The translations under genes were made by a program, and so were the position numbers. A model generated the notes under the pieces. It worked only from the letters and a program-made list of their open reading frames with translations, was not told where the DNA came from and made no database searches. This document shows positions 8,723-18,181 of a stretch of DNA of 64,000 nt, piece by piece. Where the stretch lies: NCBI RefSeq assembly GCF_035984415.1, contig NZ_CP130720.1:2046001-2110000 (forward strand), in the 5' to 3' direction. Source of the DNA: Streptomyces sp. NBC_01296. Its GTDB lineage: Bacteria > Actinomycetota > Actinomycetes > Streptomycetales > Streptomycetaceae. Each line of letters opens with the position of its first letter. The first letter of the stretch is position 1.

Positions 8723-9963
8723 TGCGTGTCCCCGTCCGTGAGGTCCGCGGTCGTGGGGTCTGCGGTCGTGGGGTCCGCGGCCTTGGCCTCCGCGGCCCTG
8801 GTGTCCGCGGCCTTGCGCTCCGCGGTGGCCGGGGAGTCGATCAGGCCCCACTGCGCGTAGCGCTCGTACCGCTCGACGCGCCGGCGCGTGGCGCGGCGGA
8901 AGCGGCGGGCGACGAGCCGGGCCAGGTCGGCGGCGCCGACCATGCCGGCCTCGGGGCCGAGCTGGGCCTTGGCGATCCGGGCCTCGGGCCGGTAGCCGCG
9001 GCCGGTGAGGTGACGCCGGAAGGCGTCCCGGGCGGGGCCGATCAGCAGGTCGTCGGCGGCGCTGACGCCGCCGCCGATGACGAAGCAGGAGGGGTCGAGG
9101 GCGGCGGCGAGGTTGGCGATGCCGACGCCGAGCCACTGGCCGATGTCCTCGAGCAGCTCGACGCACATGGCGTCGCCCTCGCGGGCCAGCTCGGTGATGA
9201 GCGGCCCGGTGATCTCCGAGACGTTGCCGCCGACCCTGGCGATGATGTCGTGCGCGACCGGGGAGTCGGCGGCGGCCAGCTCGCGGGCCTCGCGGACCAG
9301 GGCGTTGCCGGAGCTGTACTGCTCCCAGCAGCCGCGGTTGCCGCACGGGCAGCGGTGGCCGCCGGGGACCACCTGCATGTGGCCGAACTCGCCGGCGACC
9401 CCGAAGCGGCCGCGCTTGACCTGGCCGCCCTCGAGGATCGCGCCGCCGATGCCGGTGCCGAGGGTGATCATGACGAGGTGGTCCTCGCCGCGCCCGGCGC
9501 CGAAGCGCCACTCGGCCCAGGCGGCGGTGTTGGCATCGTTGTCCACCATGACCGGGACGACGAGCCGGGACTGCAGCGCGTCGCGCAGCGGCTCGTCGCG
9601 CCAGGCCAGGTGGGGTGCGAACAGCACGCGGGAGCGGTCGGCGTCGACCCACCCGGCCGCGCCGATGCCCACGGCGTGGACGTCGTGCCGGTCGGACAGG
9701 TCGAGCACCAGCTCGACGATGGTGTCCTCGACGACCTTGGGGCTCTTGGACTTGTCGGGGGTCTCGGTGCGGATCTTCTCCAGGATGATCCCGTCGGCGT
9801 CGACGACGCCGGCCATCACCTTGGTGCCGCCGATGTCGATGCCGACGGTCGGGACGCGCGGGGCGGTCAGGTGCGACCGGCGCTCACGGGTCCCGATGGT
9901 CCGCAGGACGGTGCCTCGCGCGGACCCCCGGTGGGTGAGCGTGAAGTCCCGGTACGTGCTCAT
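8719..9963 (-). CDS. ROK-family sugar kinase (glucokinase-like)
   Basis: The product should phosphorylate the sugar imported by the ABC system encoded just upstream. After about 38 N-terminal residues the ROK domain begins with VPTVGIDIGGTKVMAG (phosphate loop), then VDNDANTAAWAEW with the catalytic Asp, LGTGIGGAI, GEFGHMQV and the zinc motif CPCGNRGCWEQ. At 414 residues it is about 100 longer than standard glucokinases: the extra is at the C-terminus, a basic stretch (RRFRRATRRRVERYERY) followed by an Ala/Asp/Thr-rich tail with DPTTADPTTAD repeats. It lacks the N-terminal winged helix of ROK repressors, which favours a kinase. Fourth gene of the operon. Confidence 0.87.
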   Translation of the reverse strand: MSTYRDFTLTHRGSARGTVLRTIGTRERRSHLTAPRVPTVGIDIGGTKVMAGVVDADGIILEKIRTETPDKSKSPKVVEDTIVELVLDLSDRHDVHAVGIGAAGWVDADRSRVLFAPHLAWRDEPLRDALQSRLVVPVMVDNDANTAAWAEWRFGAGRGEDHLVMITLGTGIGGAILEGGQVKRGRFGVAGEFGHMQVVPGGHRCPCGNRGCWEQYSSGNALVREARELAAADSPVAHDIIARVGGNVSEITGPLITELAREGDAMCVELLEDIGQWLGVGIANLAAALDPSCFVIGGGVSAADDLLIGPARDAFRRHLTGRGYRPEARIAKAQLGPEAGMVGAADLARLVARRFRRATRRRVERYERYAQWGLIDSPATAERKAADTRAAEAKAADPTTADPTTADLTDGDTQ

Positions 9964-9979
9964 CGAGTCGTGTCGTCCC

Positions 9980-10857
<878 letters not shown>

Positions 10858-10858
<1 letters not shown>

Positions 10859-11889
10859 CACTTCGCCCCCGCCCGCTTGCGGACCCATGCGTTGAGCAGC
10901 GTGGCCAGCAGGAGCATCGCGCCGAGGAAGAACTTGAACCAGTCCGGGTTCCACTGGGCGTAGACGATGCCGTTGCTGGTCATGCCGAAGATGAAGGCGC
11001 CGACCGCCGAGCCGATGGCGGAGCCGTAGCCGCCGGTCATCAGGCAGCCGCCGATGACGGCCGCGATGATGTAGAGGAACTCGTTGCCCACGCCCTCGCC
11101 CGACTGGACCACGTCGAACGAGAAGAGGAGGTGCTGCCCGGAGATCCAGGCGCACAGGGCGACGCCCATGTAGAGGCCGATACGGGTCTTGACGACCGGT
11201 ACGCCGGTCGCGCGGGCCGCGTCCGCCCCGCCGCCCACGGCGAAGATCCAGTTGCCGGCGCGGGTGCGGAGCAGGATCCAGGTCGCGACGGCGACCAGGG
11301 CGAACCACCACAGGATGGTCACCTTGAGGGTGACCGAGCCGATGTTCCACTGCGAGGCGAAGAGCGCGCGGGCGGAGGAGAAGCCCTCCATGTCGGCGAT
11401 GGTCTTGGTCGAGACGGAGCCGCTGATCAGCTTCGTGAAGCCGAGGTTCAGACCCGTCAGCATCAGGAAGGTGCCGAGCGTGATGATGAAGCTCGGCAGT
11501 TTGGTGCGGGTCAGCATGAACCCGTTGAAGAAGCCGATGGCCAGGGTGACCAGCAGGGACACGCCGACGCCGACCCACACGTTGGCGGTCATCTGGTAGC
11601 TGAACATCGAGCTGACCAGCGCCGAGGTGGTGACCATGACGCCGGCGGAGAGGTCGAACTCGCCGCCGATCATCAGCAGGGCCACCGGGCAGGCCATGAT
11701 CCCGATGGTGGAGGCCGAGTACAGGATCGTGCTCAGGCTGGAGGCCTGCAGGAAGCTGGGCGCGGCGAAGGAGAAGAAGACGAACACGGCGGCCGCGCCG
11801 ACGACCGCGCCCAGCTCGGGGCGGCCGAGCAGCTTGCGGACCAGGGAGGTGGGGGCGAGCCGCTCGTCGGCGGCCGTTGCCGTGCTCAT
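10858..11889 (-). CDS. Sugar ABC transporter permease (CUT2/RbsC type)
   Basis: A 343-residue membrane permease of the RbsC/FrcC family with about ten hydrophobic segments. Recognisable features are [19 protein letters not shown] near residues 64-82 and [20 protein letters not shown] near residues 120-139, both hallmarks of the BPD_transp_2 family, and the loop [19 protein letters not shown]. It overlaps the lipoprotein gene upstream by 4 bp and the ATPase gene downstream by one base, so the three transporter parts are made together. Confidence 0.9.
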
Positions 11890-12896
11890 CGGCTGCCCCG
11901 CTTGATGTACTCCTCCAGCTTGCCGGCCTCGTCGGCCGTCACGATCTGCGGTCCGGTGAGTACGGGGCGGCCGCCGCCGAGCACGTTCGCGTTGTAGCGG
12001 TACAGCCAGAGCAGGTCGATGGCCTCGTAGCCCTGGAGGTAGGGCTGCTGGTCGACGGCGAAGCCGAGGGCGCCGGACTTCAGGTCGCGGGCGACGGACG
12101 CGTTGAGGTCGAAGGTGTCGACCTCGGCCTTGCTGCCCGCCGCGTCCTTCGCCTTGATCGCGGTCGGTGCGAAGGGGGCGCCGAGAGTGACGATCGCGTC
12201 GACGGACGGGTCGGCCTGGAGCTTCGCCTGGACGGCCGCCTGCACGGAGGGCATGTTGGTGCCCTCGACGTACAGGTTCTCCATCTCCCCGCCGAAGGTC
12301 TTCTTCGCCCCGGCGCAGCGCTGCTCGTGGCCGACGTTGCCCTGCTCGTGCAGGACGCAGACGGCCTTCTTCTTGCCGCGCTTGGTCAGCTCGGTGCCGA
12401 CGGCCTCGCCGGCGACCTCCTCGTCCTGGCCGATGTGGGTGAGGGCGCCGTACGCGGCGGACTGCGCGGATCCGGAGTTGACCGTGATCACCGGGATGCC
12501 GGCCTTGACCGCCTTGCCGATGACGTCCTTGAGCGCCTCGGGCTTGGCCAGGCTGACCACGATCCCGTCGACCTTCTGGTCGATGGCGTTCTGCACGAAC
12601 TGGGCCTGCTGCTGTGCCTGGTCGTCGTGGGCGTAGACGAAGTTGATGTTGTCCTTCGCCGCGGCCTCCTTGGCGCCCTTCTGGACGATGTCCCAGAAGG
12701 TGTCGCCGTCGCCCGCGTGCGTGACCATCGCGAAGGTCCAGCGCGGGGTGGACACGGCGGGCCGGCCCGCCTGGGCGGCCTTCGCGCGGTCCTCGGCACG
12801 CTTGCCGCCCGTACTGCTGCAGCCCACGAGGGAGGCTCCCAGTACCGTCGCGAGCACGGCGCCCACGACCCGTACCCCTGTCCGAACCCTAGCCAC
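11886..12896 (-). CDS. Sugar-binding lipoprotein of the CUT2 ABC transporter
   Basis: The extracytoplasmic binding protein of the sugar importer (peripla_BP_4, RbsB-like). I choose GTG 12896 because GAGGGAAGG lies about 10 bp upstream and it gives a standard lipoprotein signal [20 protein letters not shown] ending in the lipobox LVGC. ATG 12947 would add 17 residues with no good ribosome site. The mature domain has [40 protein letters not shown] and a closing [19 protein letters not shown], the expected two-lobe pattern. The ligand is unknown; the divergent inositol-dehydrogenase-like gene makes a cyclitol or pentose reasonable. It heads the five-gene operon. Confidence 0.87.
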   Translation of the reverse strand: MARVRTGVRVVGAVLATVLGASLVGCSSTGGKRAEDRAKAAQAGRPAVSTPRWTFAMVTHAGDGDTFWDIVQKGAKEAAAKDNINFVYAHDDQAQQQAQFVQNAIDQKVDGIVVSLAKPEALKDVIGKAVKAGIPVITVNSGSAQSAAYGALTHIGQDEEVAGEAVGTELTKRGKKKAVCVLHEQGNVGHEQRCAGAKKTFGGEMENLYVEGTNMPSVQAAVQAKLQADPSVDAIVTLGAPFAPTAIKAKDAAGSKAEVDTFDLNASVARDLKSGALGFAVDQQPYLQGYEAIDLLWLYRYNANVLGGGRPVLTGPQIVTADEAGKLEEYIKRGSR

Positions 12897-13052
12897 GTCT
12901 GCGTGCCCTTCCCTCGTCCTGCATGCTGCTGATGTCAAAGCGGTCATTCCGGTCCCAGCCGCTCAGTATCCGCCACAGTGGACCATGTGCGTTCATCGGG
13001 GCCTTCGAGGCCATCTGGGCCAACTGTGCCATCGAAGACCTCTCCGGGCAGA

Positions 13053-13081
13053 TTGACAGCCACCCCTGACGGGTTCACTTT
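13053..13081 (+). promoter_or_regulatory. Possible promoter of the Gfo/Idh/MocA gene
   Basis: TTGACA at 13053-13058 is followed after 17 bp by the weak -10 CACTTT (13076-13081), ending 6 bp before the ATG at 13088. There is no ribosome site, so the transcript could be leaderless. The rest of the 191-bp divergent gap shows no clear operator. Confidence 0.3.
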
Positions 13082-13087
13082 GAGTGC

Positions 13088-14092
13088 ATGCGCATCGGGG
13101 TGATCGGAACGGGCCGGATCGGCTCCTTCCATGCGGCGGCACTGGCCCGCCACCGGGACGCCGGCTCGCTGCTGCTCGCCGACGCCGATCCCGCGCGAGC
13201 GGCGCGCCTCGCCGACCGGCTGGGAGCGACCGCCGCACCCTCCGTGGAGCAGGTCTTCAAGTGGGGTGTGGACGCCGTGGTCGTCGCCTGCGCCACCGAC
13301 GGGCACGCGGAGCTGGTCCTGCGGGCGATCCGCGGCGGACTCCCGGTGTTCTGCGAGAAGCCCCTGGCCACCGACCTCGCCCGGACGCTCGCCGTACTGC
13401 GCGAGGTGACCGCCGCCGACGGGGTGCTCCAGCTGGGCTTCATGCGCCGCTTCGACGCGGGCTGCCGCACCGCGCGCGAGCTGGTGCGCTCCGGAGCCCT
13501 GGGCCGGCTGCACACCGTACGGACGATGACCGCCGATCCGGCGCCGCCGCCCGCCGCGTACCTGGCGACGTCCGGAGGCCTGTACCGGGACTGCATGGTG
13601 CACGACTTCGACATGGTCCGCTGGGTGACCGGGCACGAGGTGACGGAGGTCTACGCGACCGGCTCCGACGCGGGTCCGGCGATGTTCCGGGAGGTCGGCG
13701 ACGTGGACACCGGCGTCGCCCTGCTCACCCTGGACGACGGGACGCTGGCCACCTGTACGGGCACCCGGTGCAACGGCGCCGGGTACGACGTGCGGATGGA
13801 GCTGGCCGGAGAGCTCGACCAGGTCTCCTCCGGGCTGGACGACCGTACGCCGATCGCCTCGACCGAACCGCAGGGCCCGCCCCCGGCGAGCAAACCGTGG
13901 ACGGGGTTCCTGGAGCGGTTCGCCCCCGCGTACGAGGCGGAGCTGGCGGCCTTCGTCCGGCTGGTGCGCGGTGACGGCCCCAACCCGTGCGACGGCCGGG
14001 AGGCGCTGGCCGCGCTGCGGATCGCGGAGGCCTGCGAGCTGTCGCGCCGGGAGCGGCGCCCGGTCCGGATGGCGGAGCTCCCGGACCTGTAG
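13088..14092 (+). CDS. Gfo/Idh/MocA-family NAD(P)-dependent oxidoreductase
   Basis: A cytosolic sugar or cyclitol dehydrogenase of 334 residues. The Rossmann motif GVIGTGRIGSFHA is at residues 4-16; the family signature with the catalytic Lys, CEKPLATDLA, lies near residues 92-101. LYRDCMVHDFDMVRWVTGHE matches the conserved substrate-binding helix with the Asp/His pair of inositol 2-dehydrogenases (YRDxxxHDxD). It is transcribed away from the sugar ABC operon, so its substrate may be the imported sugar or its oxidation product. myo-Inositol is a reasonable guess but not proven. Confidence 0.88.
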   Translation: MRIGVIGTGRIGSFHAAALARHRDAGSLLLADADPARAARLADRLGATAAPSVEQVFKWGVDAVVVACATDGHAELVLRAIRGGLPVFCEKPLATDLARTLAVLREVTAADGVLQLGFMRRFDAGCRTARELVRSGALGRLHTVRTMTADPAPPPAAYLATSGGLYRDCMVHDFDMVRWVTGHEVTEVYATGSDAGPAMFREVGDVDTGVALLTLDDGTLATCTGTRCNGAGYDVRMELAGELDQVSSGLDDRTPIASTEPQGPPPASKPWTGFLERFAPAYEAELAAFVRLVRGDGPNPCDGREALAALRIAEACELSRRERRPVRMAELPDL

Positions 14093-14137
14093 GGGCCCCC
14101 GGGGCGGGTGCGGTACGGGATCGGCCACGGGCGGCGG

Positions 14138-15331
14138 CTACCAGCGCACCGGCAGCTTGGTCACGCCCCGGATCAGGCTGCCCCCGATGTACGTCGGCGC
14201 CTCCCCGGCCGGGTCTTCGGCGAGATCCGGGAAGCGCTCCAGCAGCCCGCGGATCGCGATGCGGCCCTCCATCCGGGCCAGCGGGGCGCCGATGCAGAAG
14301 TGCAGTCCGTGCCCGAAGGCGAGGTGGCCCTGCGGGGCGCGCCGGACGTCGAACGCGTCGGGGGCCTCGTACCGCACGGGGTCGCGGTCCGCGCCGGCCA
14401 GCGAGACGAGGACGGTGGCTCCGGCCGGGACGGCGGTGCCGCCTATCTCCATGTCCTCGCGGGCGTAGCGGTAGGTGGTGTTCTGCACCGGGCCGTCGTA
14501 GCGGAGCATCTCCTCGATCGCGCCGTCGAGCAGGCCGTCGTAGTCGGCGCGCAGGGCGGCCAGCTGGTCCGGGTGGGCCAGCAGGGCGCGCGTGCCGTTG
14601 GAGATGAGGTTGACGGTGGTCTCGTGGCCGGCGATCAGCAGCAGGAAGGCCATGCCGATGAGTTCGTCGGGCGACAGTGCGTCGCCGTCCTCGTCGCGGG
14701 TCCGGATGAGGGCGCTGAGCAAGTCCTCGCCGGGGTCCTTGGACTTGGCCTCGACGAGCTCCGCGAGGTAGTCGCCGAGCTTCTGGTGCGCGTTGGTGCT
14801 CGGGGTGACGGAGGTGGGCGCGAGGACCTCCTTGGACCAGTAGCTGAAGCGCTCGCGGTCCAGGTCGGGGACGCCGAGGAGTTCGCCGATGACGGTCATG
14901 GGCAGCGGGAAGGCCAGGGCCTTGATCAGGTCGGCGGTGCGCTGCGGGCGATCGGCCATCGCGTCGAGCAGATCGTCGGTGATCTGCTGGACGCGGGGGC
15001 GCATCGCCTGCACCCGGCGGGCGGTGAACTCGCGGGCGACCAGGCGGCGCAGCCGGGTGTGGTGCGGCGGGTCGGCCTCCAGCATGTTGCTGTTGGCGGG
15101 GGTGGTCGCGACGCCCGGCAGGACTGCGCTGCTGATCCAGTTCTTCGACAGACCCGGGTGGTTGAGGGCGTGGCGGGCCTCCTCGTAGCCGACGACCAGG
15201 AAGGTCGGCGCGTACTCGGCGGCCGTGACCTCGACTTGGTGCACGGGTCCCGCCGCGCGCAGCCGGGCGTAGAAGGAGTAGGGGTCTGCGTGGAAGTCTG
15301 CGTCGTTCACGCTGATGTCCGGTTGTGGCAT
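14138..15331 (-). CDS. Cytochrome P450 monooxygenase
   Basis: A 397-residue soluble bacterial P450. Conserved elements: I-helix oxygen-activation motif AGHETTVN, ExxR in [11 protein letters not shown], and heme-ligand loop [15 protein letters not shown] with the axial Cys. An early HxxxR-like heme contact, [11 protein letters not shown], is also present. No ferredoxin or ferredoxin reductase gene lies beside it, so redox partners must come from elsewhere, and no biosynthetic cluster surrounds it. The substrate is unknown. The ATG at 15331 has no ribosome-binding site and directly abuts a perfect palindrome. Confidence 0.93.
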   Translation of the reverse strand: MPQPDISVNDADFHADPYSFYARLRAAGPVHQVEVTAAEYAPTFLVVGYEEARHALNHPGLSKNWISSAVLPGVATTPANSNMLEADPPHHTRLRRLVAREFTARRVQAMRPRVQQITDDLLDAMADRPQRTADLIKALAFPLPMTVIGELLGVPDLDRERFSYWSKEVLAPTSVTPSTNAHQKLGDYLAELVEAKSKDPGEDLLSALIRTRDEDGDALSPDELIGMAFLLLIAGHETTVNLISNGTRALLAHPDQLAALRADYDGLLDGAIEEMLRYDGPVQNTTYRYAREDMEIGGTAVPAGATVLVSLAGADRDPVRYEAPDAFDVRRAPQGHLAFGHGLHFCIGAPLARMEGRIAIRGLLERFPDLAEDPAGEAPTYIGGSLIRGVTKLPVRW

Positions 15332-15353
15332 GCGGTCACATTAATGTGACCGC
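15332..15353 (-). promoter_or_regulatory. Perfect 22-bp palindrome touching the P450 start codon
   Basis: GCGGTCACATT is followed at once by its exact reverse complement AATGTGACCGC, ending one base before the P450 ATG. Read on the minus strand, TAATGT sits where a -10 box would be for a leaderless transcript. A repressor bound here would cover both the -10 region and the start codon. No adjacent regulator gene is present. Confidence 0.65.
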
Positions 15354-15408
15354 TCGGTGCTGGGACCATCGATTTCCGGTCACGCGCCCGAGCGGACGGC
15401 GTCCGAGG

Positions 15409-16335
15409 TCATCCGGCCACGGCGCGGCGGCCCCAGGCGGTGCCGCCGAGGACGAGGGCGGCGCCCACGAGGCCGGCCGGGCCGAGGTGTTCGCCGCCGA
15501 TGGCGATGCCGGCCGCGGCCGCCCACAGGGGTTCGGTGCCGAGCAGCAGGCTGACCCGGGAGGGCGAGGAGCGGCGTACGGCCCACATCTGCACGAAGAA
15601 GGCGAAGAGGGTGCAGAAGAAGGAGAGGAACGCGAGCCCCGCCCACTCGGCCGCCCCGAAGCCCGCGGCGACCGCCCAGGGGCTGTCGCCGGTGCCGGAC
15701 ACGGCGGCCGGTACGGCGAGTACGCCGAACAGGAGGAGGGAGCCGCCGAGCTGAACGGTGGTCAGCGACAACGAGTCGGCGTCCTGGACGGCCTTGATCC
15801 GCGCCATCAGCAGGACGTGCAGGGTCCGGGCGAGCGCCGCGCCGAGGATGAGCAGGTCGCCGGCGCCGGGGACGGTGAACCCGGCGCCCTGGGTGAGCAG
15901 GACGACGCCGGCGACGGAGGCCGCGGCTCCCGCGAGGAAGGCGCCCGGCGGGGCCGTGCGCCGTACGGCGGCCTCGGCGAGCGGGGTGAAGATCATGGTC
16001 AGGCTGATGATCAGCCCGGCGTTGGTGGCGGAGGTGTGCACGACCCCGTAGGTCTCCAGCAGGAAGATCCCGCCGAGTACGAGCCCCAGCACGCCCGCGC
16101 CGCGCACCTGCGCGGCGGTGAGCGCCCGCAGCCGCTGCCACCCGGCGACGGCGAGCACGGGCAGCACGAGCGCGAAGCGCAGGACGAGGACGGCGATCAC
16201 GGTGTGGCCCGTGGTGATGCCCTTGGCGGCGAGATAGCTGGCGCCCCAGACGACGGCGACGGCCAGGACGGGCAGATCGGCGAGCCAGGCCCGGCGGGGG
16301 GCGGCAGTGCGTGCAAGGAGGGCGGACGAGCTCAC
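15409..16335 (-). CDS. EamA/DMT-superfamily transporter
   Basis: A ten-segment drug/metabolite transporter built of two EamA repeats, 308 residues. The start is GTG 16335, which has GGAGAG 6 bp upstream; the longer frame to 16416 has no such site. The first repeat begins with LPVLAVAVVWGASYLAAKGI, the usual EamA opening; the second starts near residue 150 with GDLLILGAALARTLHVLLM and ends at EPLWAAAAGIAIGGEHLG. The exported compound is not predictable. It lies 77 bp to the right of the P450 start on the same strand, so the two could share a transcript only if the palindrome region is read through. Confidence 0.87.
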   Translation of the reverse strand: MSSSALLARTAAPRRAWLADLPVLAVAVVWGASYLAAKGITTGHTVIAVLVLRFALVLPVLAVAGWQRLRALTAAQVRGAGVLGLVLGGIFLLETYGVVHTSATNAGLIISLTMIFTPLAEAAVRRTAPPGAFLAGAAASVAGVVLLTQGAGFTVPGAGDLLILGAALARTLHVLLMARIKAVQDADSLSLTTVQLGGSLLLFGVLAVPAAVSGTGDSPWAVAAGFGAAEWAGLAFLSFFCTLFAFFVQMWAVRRSSPSRVSLLLGTEPLWAAAAGIAIGGEHLGPAGLVGAALVLGGTAWGRRAVAG

Positions 16336-16439
16336 CAGGGACTCTCCATCGGCGTGAAGCGGGTGGAGACTCCGGCGGCTCCCTCGGGCGCGGCTCACCG
16401 TACCGGAGCCGATCATGGCGGTCGAGCGGTTTCACCCGG

Positions 16440-16502
16440 GCCCGCCCAGAGCCCGCCCGGGGGCCGCCCGGGACCGCCCGGGGCCCGCCCGCCGGGCCCC
16501 TG
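16440..16502. repeat. Imperfect tandem GCCCGCCCGGG-type repeats
   Basis: About five degenerate copies of a 10-12 bp unit such as GCCCGCCCAGA, GCCCGCCCGGGG and CCGCCCGGGG lie between the EamA gene and the end of the DHFR-like gene. The run can fold into GC stems and may end transcription of the flanking gene. Confidence 0.45.
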
Positions 16503-16523
16503 GCGGCGCGACGTCGACGGGGG

Positions 16524-17144
16524 TCAGCCGAAGGTGCCGAAGGTGGCCCGGCCCGTCGGGCGGTACGTGAGGATGGCGGCGCCGTTCGGCGTCGTGCGCG
16601 AGGCGGCCAGCTCATAGGCCGTGGGCAGCCCGCCCGTCGGGAACAGCCGCCGTCCGGCGCCCAGGGAGACGGGATAGACCTCCAGGTTCAGCTCGTCCAC
16701 GAGGTCCCGCGCCAGCAGCCACTGGGCCAGCTGCCCACTGCCGTGCACCTGGAGCTCCCGGTGCCCCTCCAGCCCGTCCTTGATCCGCATGATCTCGCTC
16801 TGGAGCTGCTCGCCGTCGATGACGGTGGTCCCCGCCCAGGCCGGTTCCTTGAGGGTGGTCGAGGCCACGTACTTCGGCAGGCCGTTCAGCCGGCTCGCGA
16901 TCGGGTCGGTGGGGTCGGTCCTCTTCGGCCAGTAGTCGGCGAAGATCTCGTACGTCCGGCGCCCGAGCAGGAAGGCCGCGGCCCGGTCGAACAGCTCGGT
17001 GGTGAACGCGCCCACGCCCTCGTCGTAGAACGGCGTCAGCCAGCCGCCGTACTCGAACCCGCCGGTGGGGTCCTCCTCCGGCCCGCCGGGGGCCTGCATC
17101 ACTCCGTCGAGGCTCACGAAGGTGGTGAGGGTCAGCTTGCCCAT
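16524..17144 (-). CDS. Dihydrofolate-reductase/RibD C-terminal-domain family protein
   Basis: A 206-residue NADPH-binding fold protein related to DHFR and the reductase half of RibD. Characteristic stretches are LTTFVSLDGVMQAPGGPEED at the N-terminus, FLLGRRTYEIFADYWP near residues 60-75, KYVASTTLKEPAWAGTTVI, LQVHGSGQLAQWLLARDLVD with the Gly-rich cofactor loop, and a closing LEVYPVSLGAGRRLFP. Stand-alone members are widespread in actinobacteria, mostly of unknown function; they are not the housekeeping DHFR. AAGGAG lies 9 bp before the ATG. Divergent from the SDR gene. Confidence 0.87.
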   Translation of the reverse strand: MGKLTLTTFVSLDGVMQAPGGPEEDPTGGFEYGGWLTPFYDEGVGAFTTELFDRAAAFLLGRRTYEIFADYWPKRTDPTDPIASRLNGLPKYVASTTLKEPAWAGTTVIDGEQLQSEIMRIKDGLEGHRELQVHGSGQLAQWLLARDLVDELNLEVYPVSLGAGRRLFPTGGLPTAYELAASRTTPNGAAILTYRPTGRATFGTFG

Positions 17145-17335
17145 GGCTCTGCACTCCTTGCGTCCGGTGTCTCCTGCACGGGTTTCCCCTGCACGGGTTC
17201 AGACTCCCGGCCGCCCAGGAACTCATCGGCGCGGCGCGCGCGAGCGCGAGGTCCGATTCCCGCCAGCGCCCGCCTCCCTCCTCCTATTTCATTGAACCCG
17301 CAACTACTTATCGGGCGAGAGCAGGGAGCAGGACC

Positions 17336-18076
17336 ATGAGCACCAACGACGCGGTGGTGGCACTGGTGACCGGCGGCAGCCGCGGCATCGGGGCGGCCAC
17401 CGCCCTGCGGCTGGCGCAGGACGGCATCGACGTCGCGCTGACCTACGTCAGCGGCGCGGAGGCCGCGGCCGAGGTCGTGGGCAGGATCGAGGCACTCGGC
17501 CGGCGCGCCCTGGCGCTCCGGGCCGACGTGGGCGACCCGGCGCAGGCGGTCGCCGCGGTGGAGGAGACCGTACGGGGCCTGGGGCGGATCGACGCCCTGG
17601 TCAACAACGCGGGCGTCGGCGTGCTCGGGCCGCTGGACGCCCTGACCCTGGCCGAGGTGGACCGGGTACTGGCGGTCAACGTGCGCGGCGTGTTCCTGAC
17701 CACCCGGGCCGCGGCCGCACGGATGGGCTCCGGCGGCCGCATCGTCACCATCGGCAGCTGCATGGCCGCGCGGGTCCCCGGCCCGGGCGGCACCCTGTAC
17801 GCGATGAGCAAGGCCGCGCTGATCGGCCTGAACAAGGCGCTGGCGCGGGAGCTCGGCGGGCGCGGCATCACCGCGAACCTCGTGAACCCGGGCCCGGTCG
17901 ACACCGACATGAACCCGGCGGACGGCCCGCACGCCGCCGCGCAGAGCGCGCTGACGGCCCTCGGCCGTTTCGGCACCACGCAGGAGGTGGCGGCCCTGGT
18001 GTCCTTCCTCGTGGGTCCGGACGCCGCCTATGTGACGGGCGCCGAGTTCGCGGTGGACGGCGGCCACGCGGCGTAG
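17336..18076 (+). CDS. SDR-family oxidoreductase
   Basis: A classical short-chain dehydrogenase of 246 residues. The cofactor motif is TGGSRGIGAAT (residues 12-22), NNAGVG follows near residue 87, the catalytic Ser lies in VTIGSCMA and YAMSKAA holds the Tyr-Lys pair. The C-terminus has the usual NLVNPGPVDTDMNP and YVTGAEFAVDGG. The substrate is unknown; many relatives act on 3-oxoacyl groups or small alcohols. GGGAG lies a few bases before the ATG. A strong hairpin ends the gene. Confidence 0.92.
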   Translation: MSTNDAVVALVTGGSRGIGAATALRLAQDGIDVALTYVSGAEAAAEVVGRIEALGRRALALRADVGDPAQAVAAVEETVRGLGRIDALVNNAGVGVLGPLDALTLAEVDRVLAVNVRGVFLTTRAAAARMGSGGRIVTIGSCMAARVPGPGGTLYAMSKAALIGLNKALARELGGRGITANLVNPGPVDTDMNPADGPHAAAQSALTALGRFGTTQEVAALVSFLVGPDAAYVTGAEFAVDGGHAA

Positions 18077-18097
18077 CGCGTACGGCGATACGCCGAC

Positions 18098-18125
18098 GGG
18101 GCGCACCGCTGCTGCGGTGCGCCCC
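18098..18125 (+). terminator. Terminator of the SDR gene
   Basis: GGGGCGCACCGC (18098-18109) and GCGGTGCGCCCC (18114-18125) form a perfect 12-bp stem with a 4-base loop, 22 bp after the stop codon. Confidence 0.8.
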
Positions 18126-18139
18126 GACGGGCCGTGCGG

Positions 18140-18165
18140 GCCCCGGGGGTGTCGGCCCCCGGGGC
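18140..18165 (-). terminator. Terminator downstream of allantoicase
   Basis: GCCCCGGGGG and CCCCCGGGGC form a perfect 10-bp stem with a 6-base loop, 16 bp beyond the alc stop on the minus strand. Confidence 0.7.
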
Positions 18166-18181
18166 AGTCACCGGGGCGGGA

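Noticed and set aside
6437..8860. Plus-strand open frame of 807 codons
   Set aside because: It runs antisense to four well-supported minus-strand genes and has low-complexity composition.
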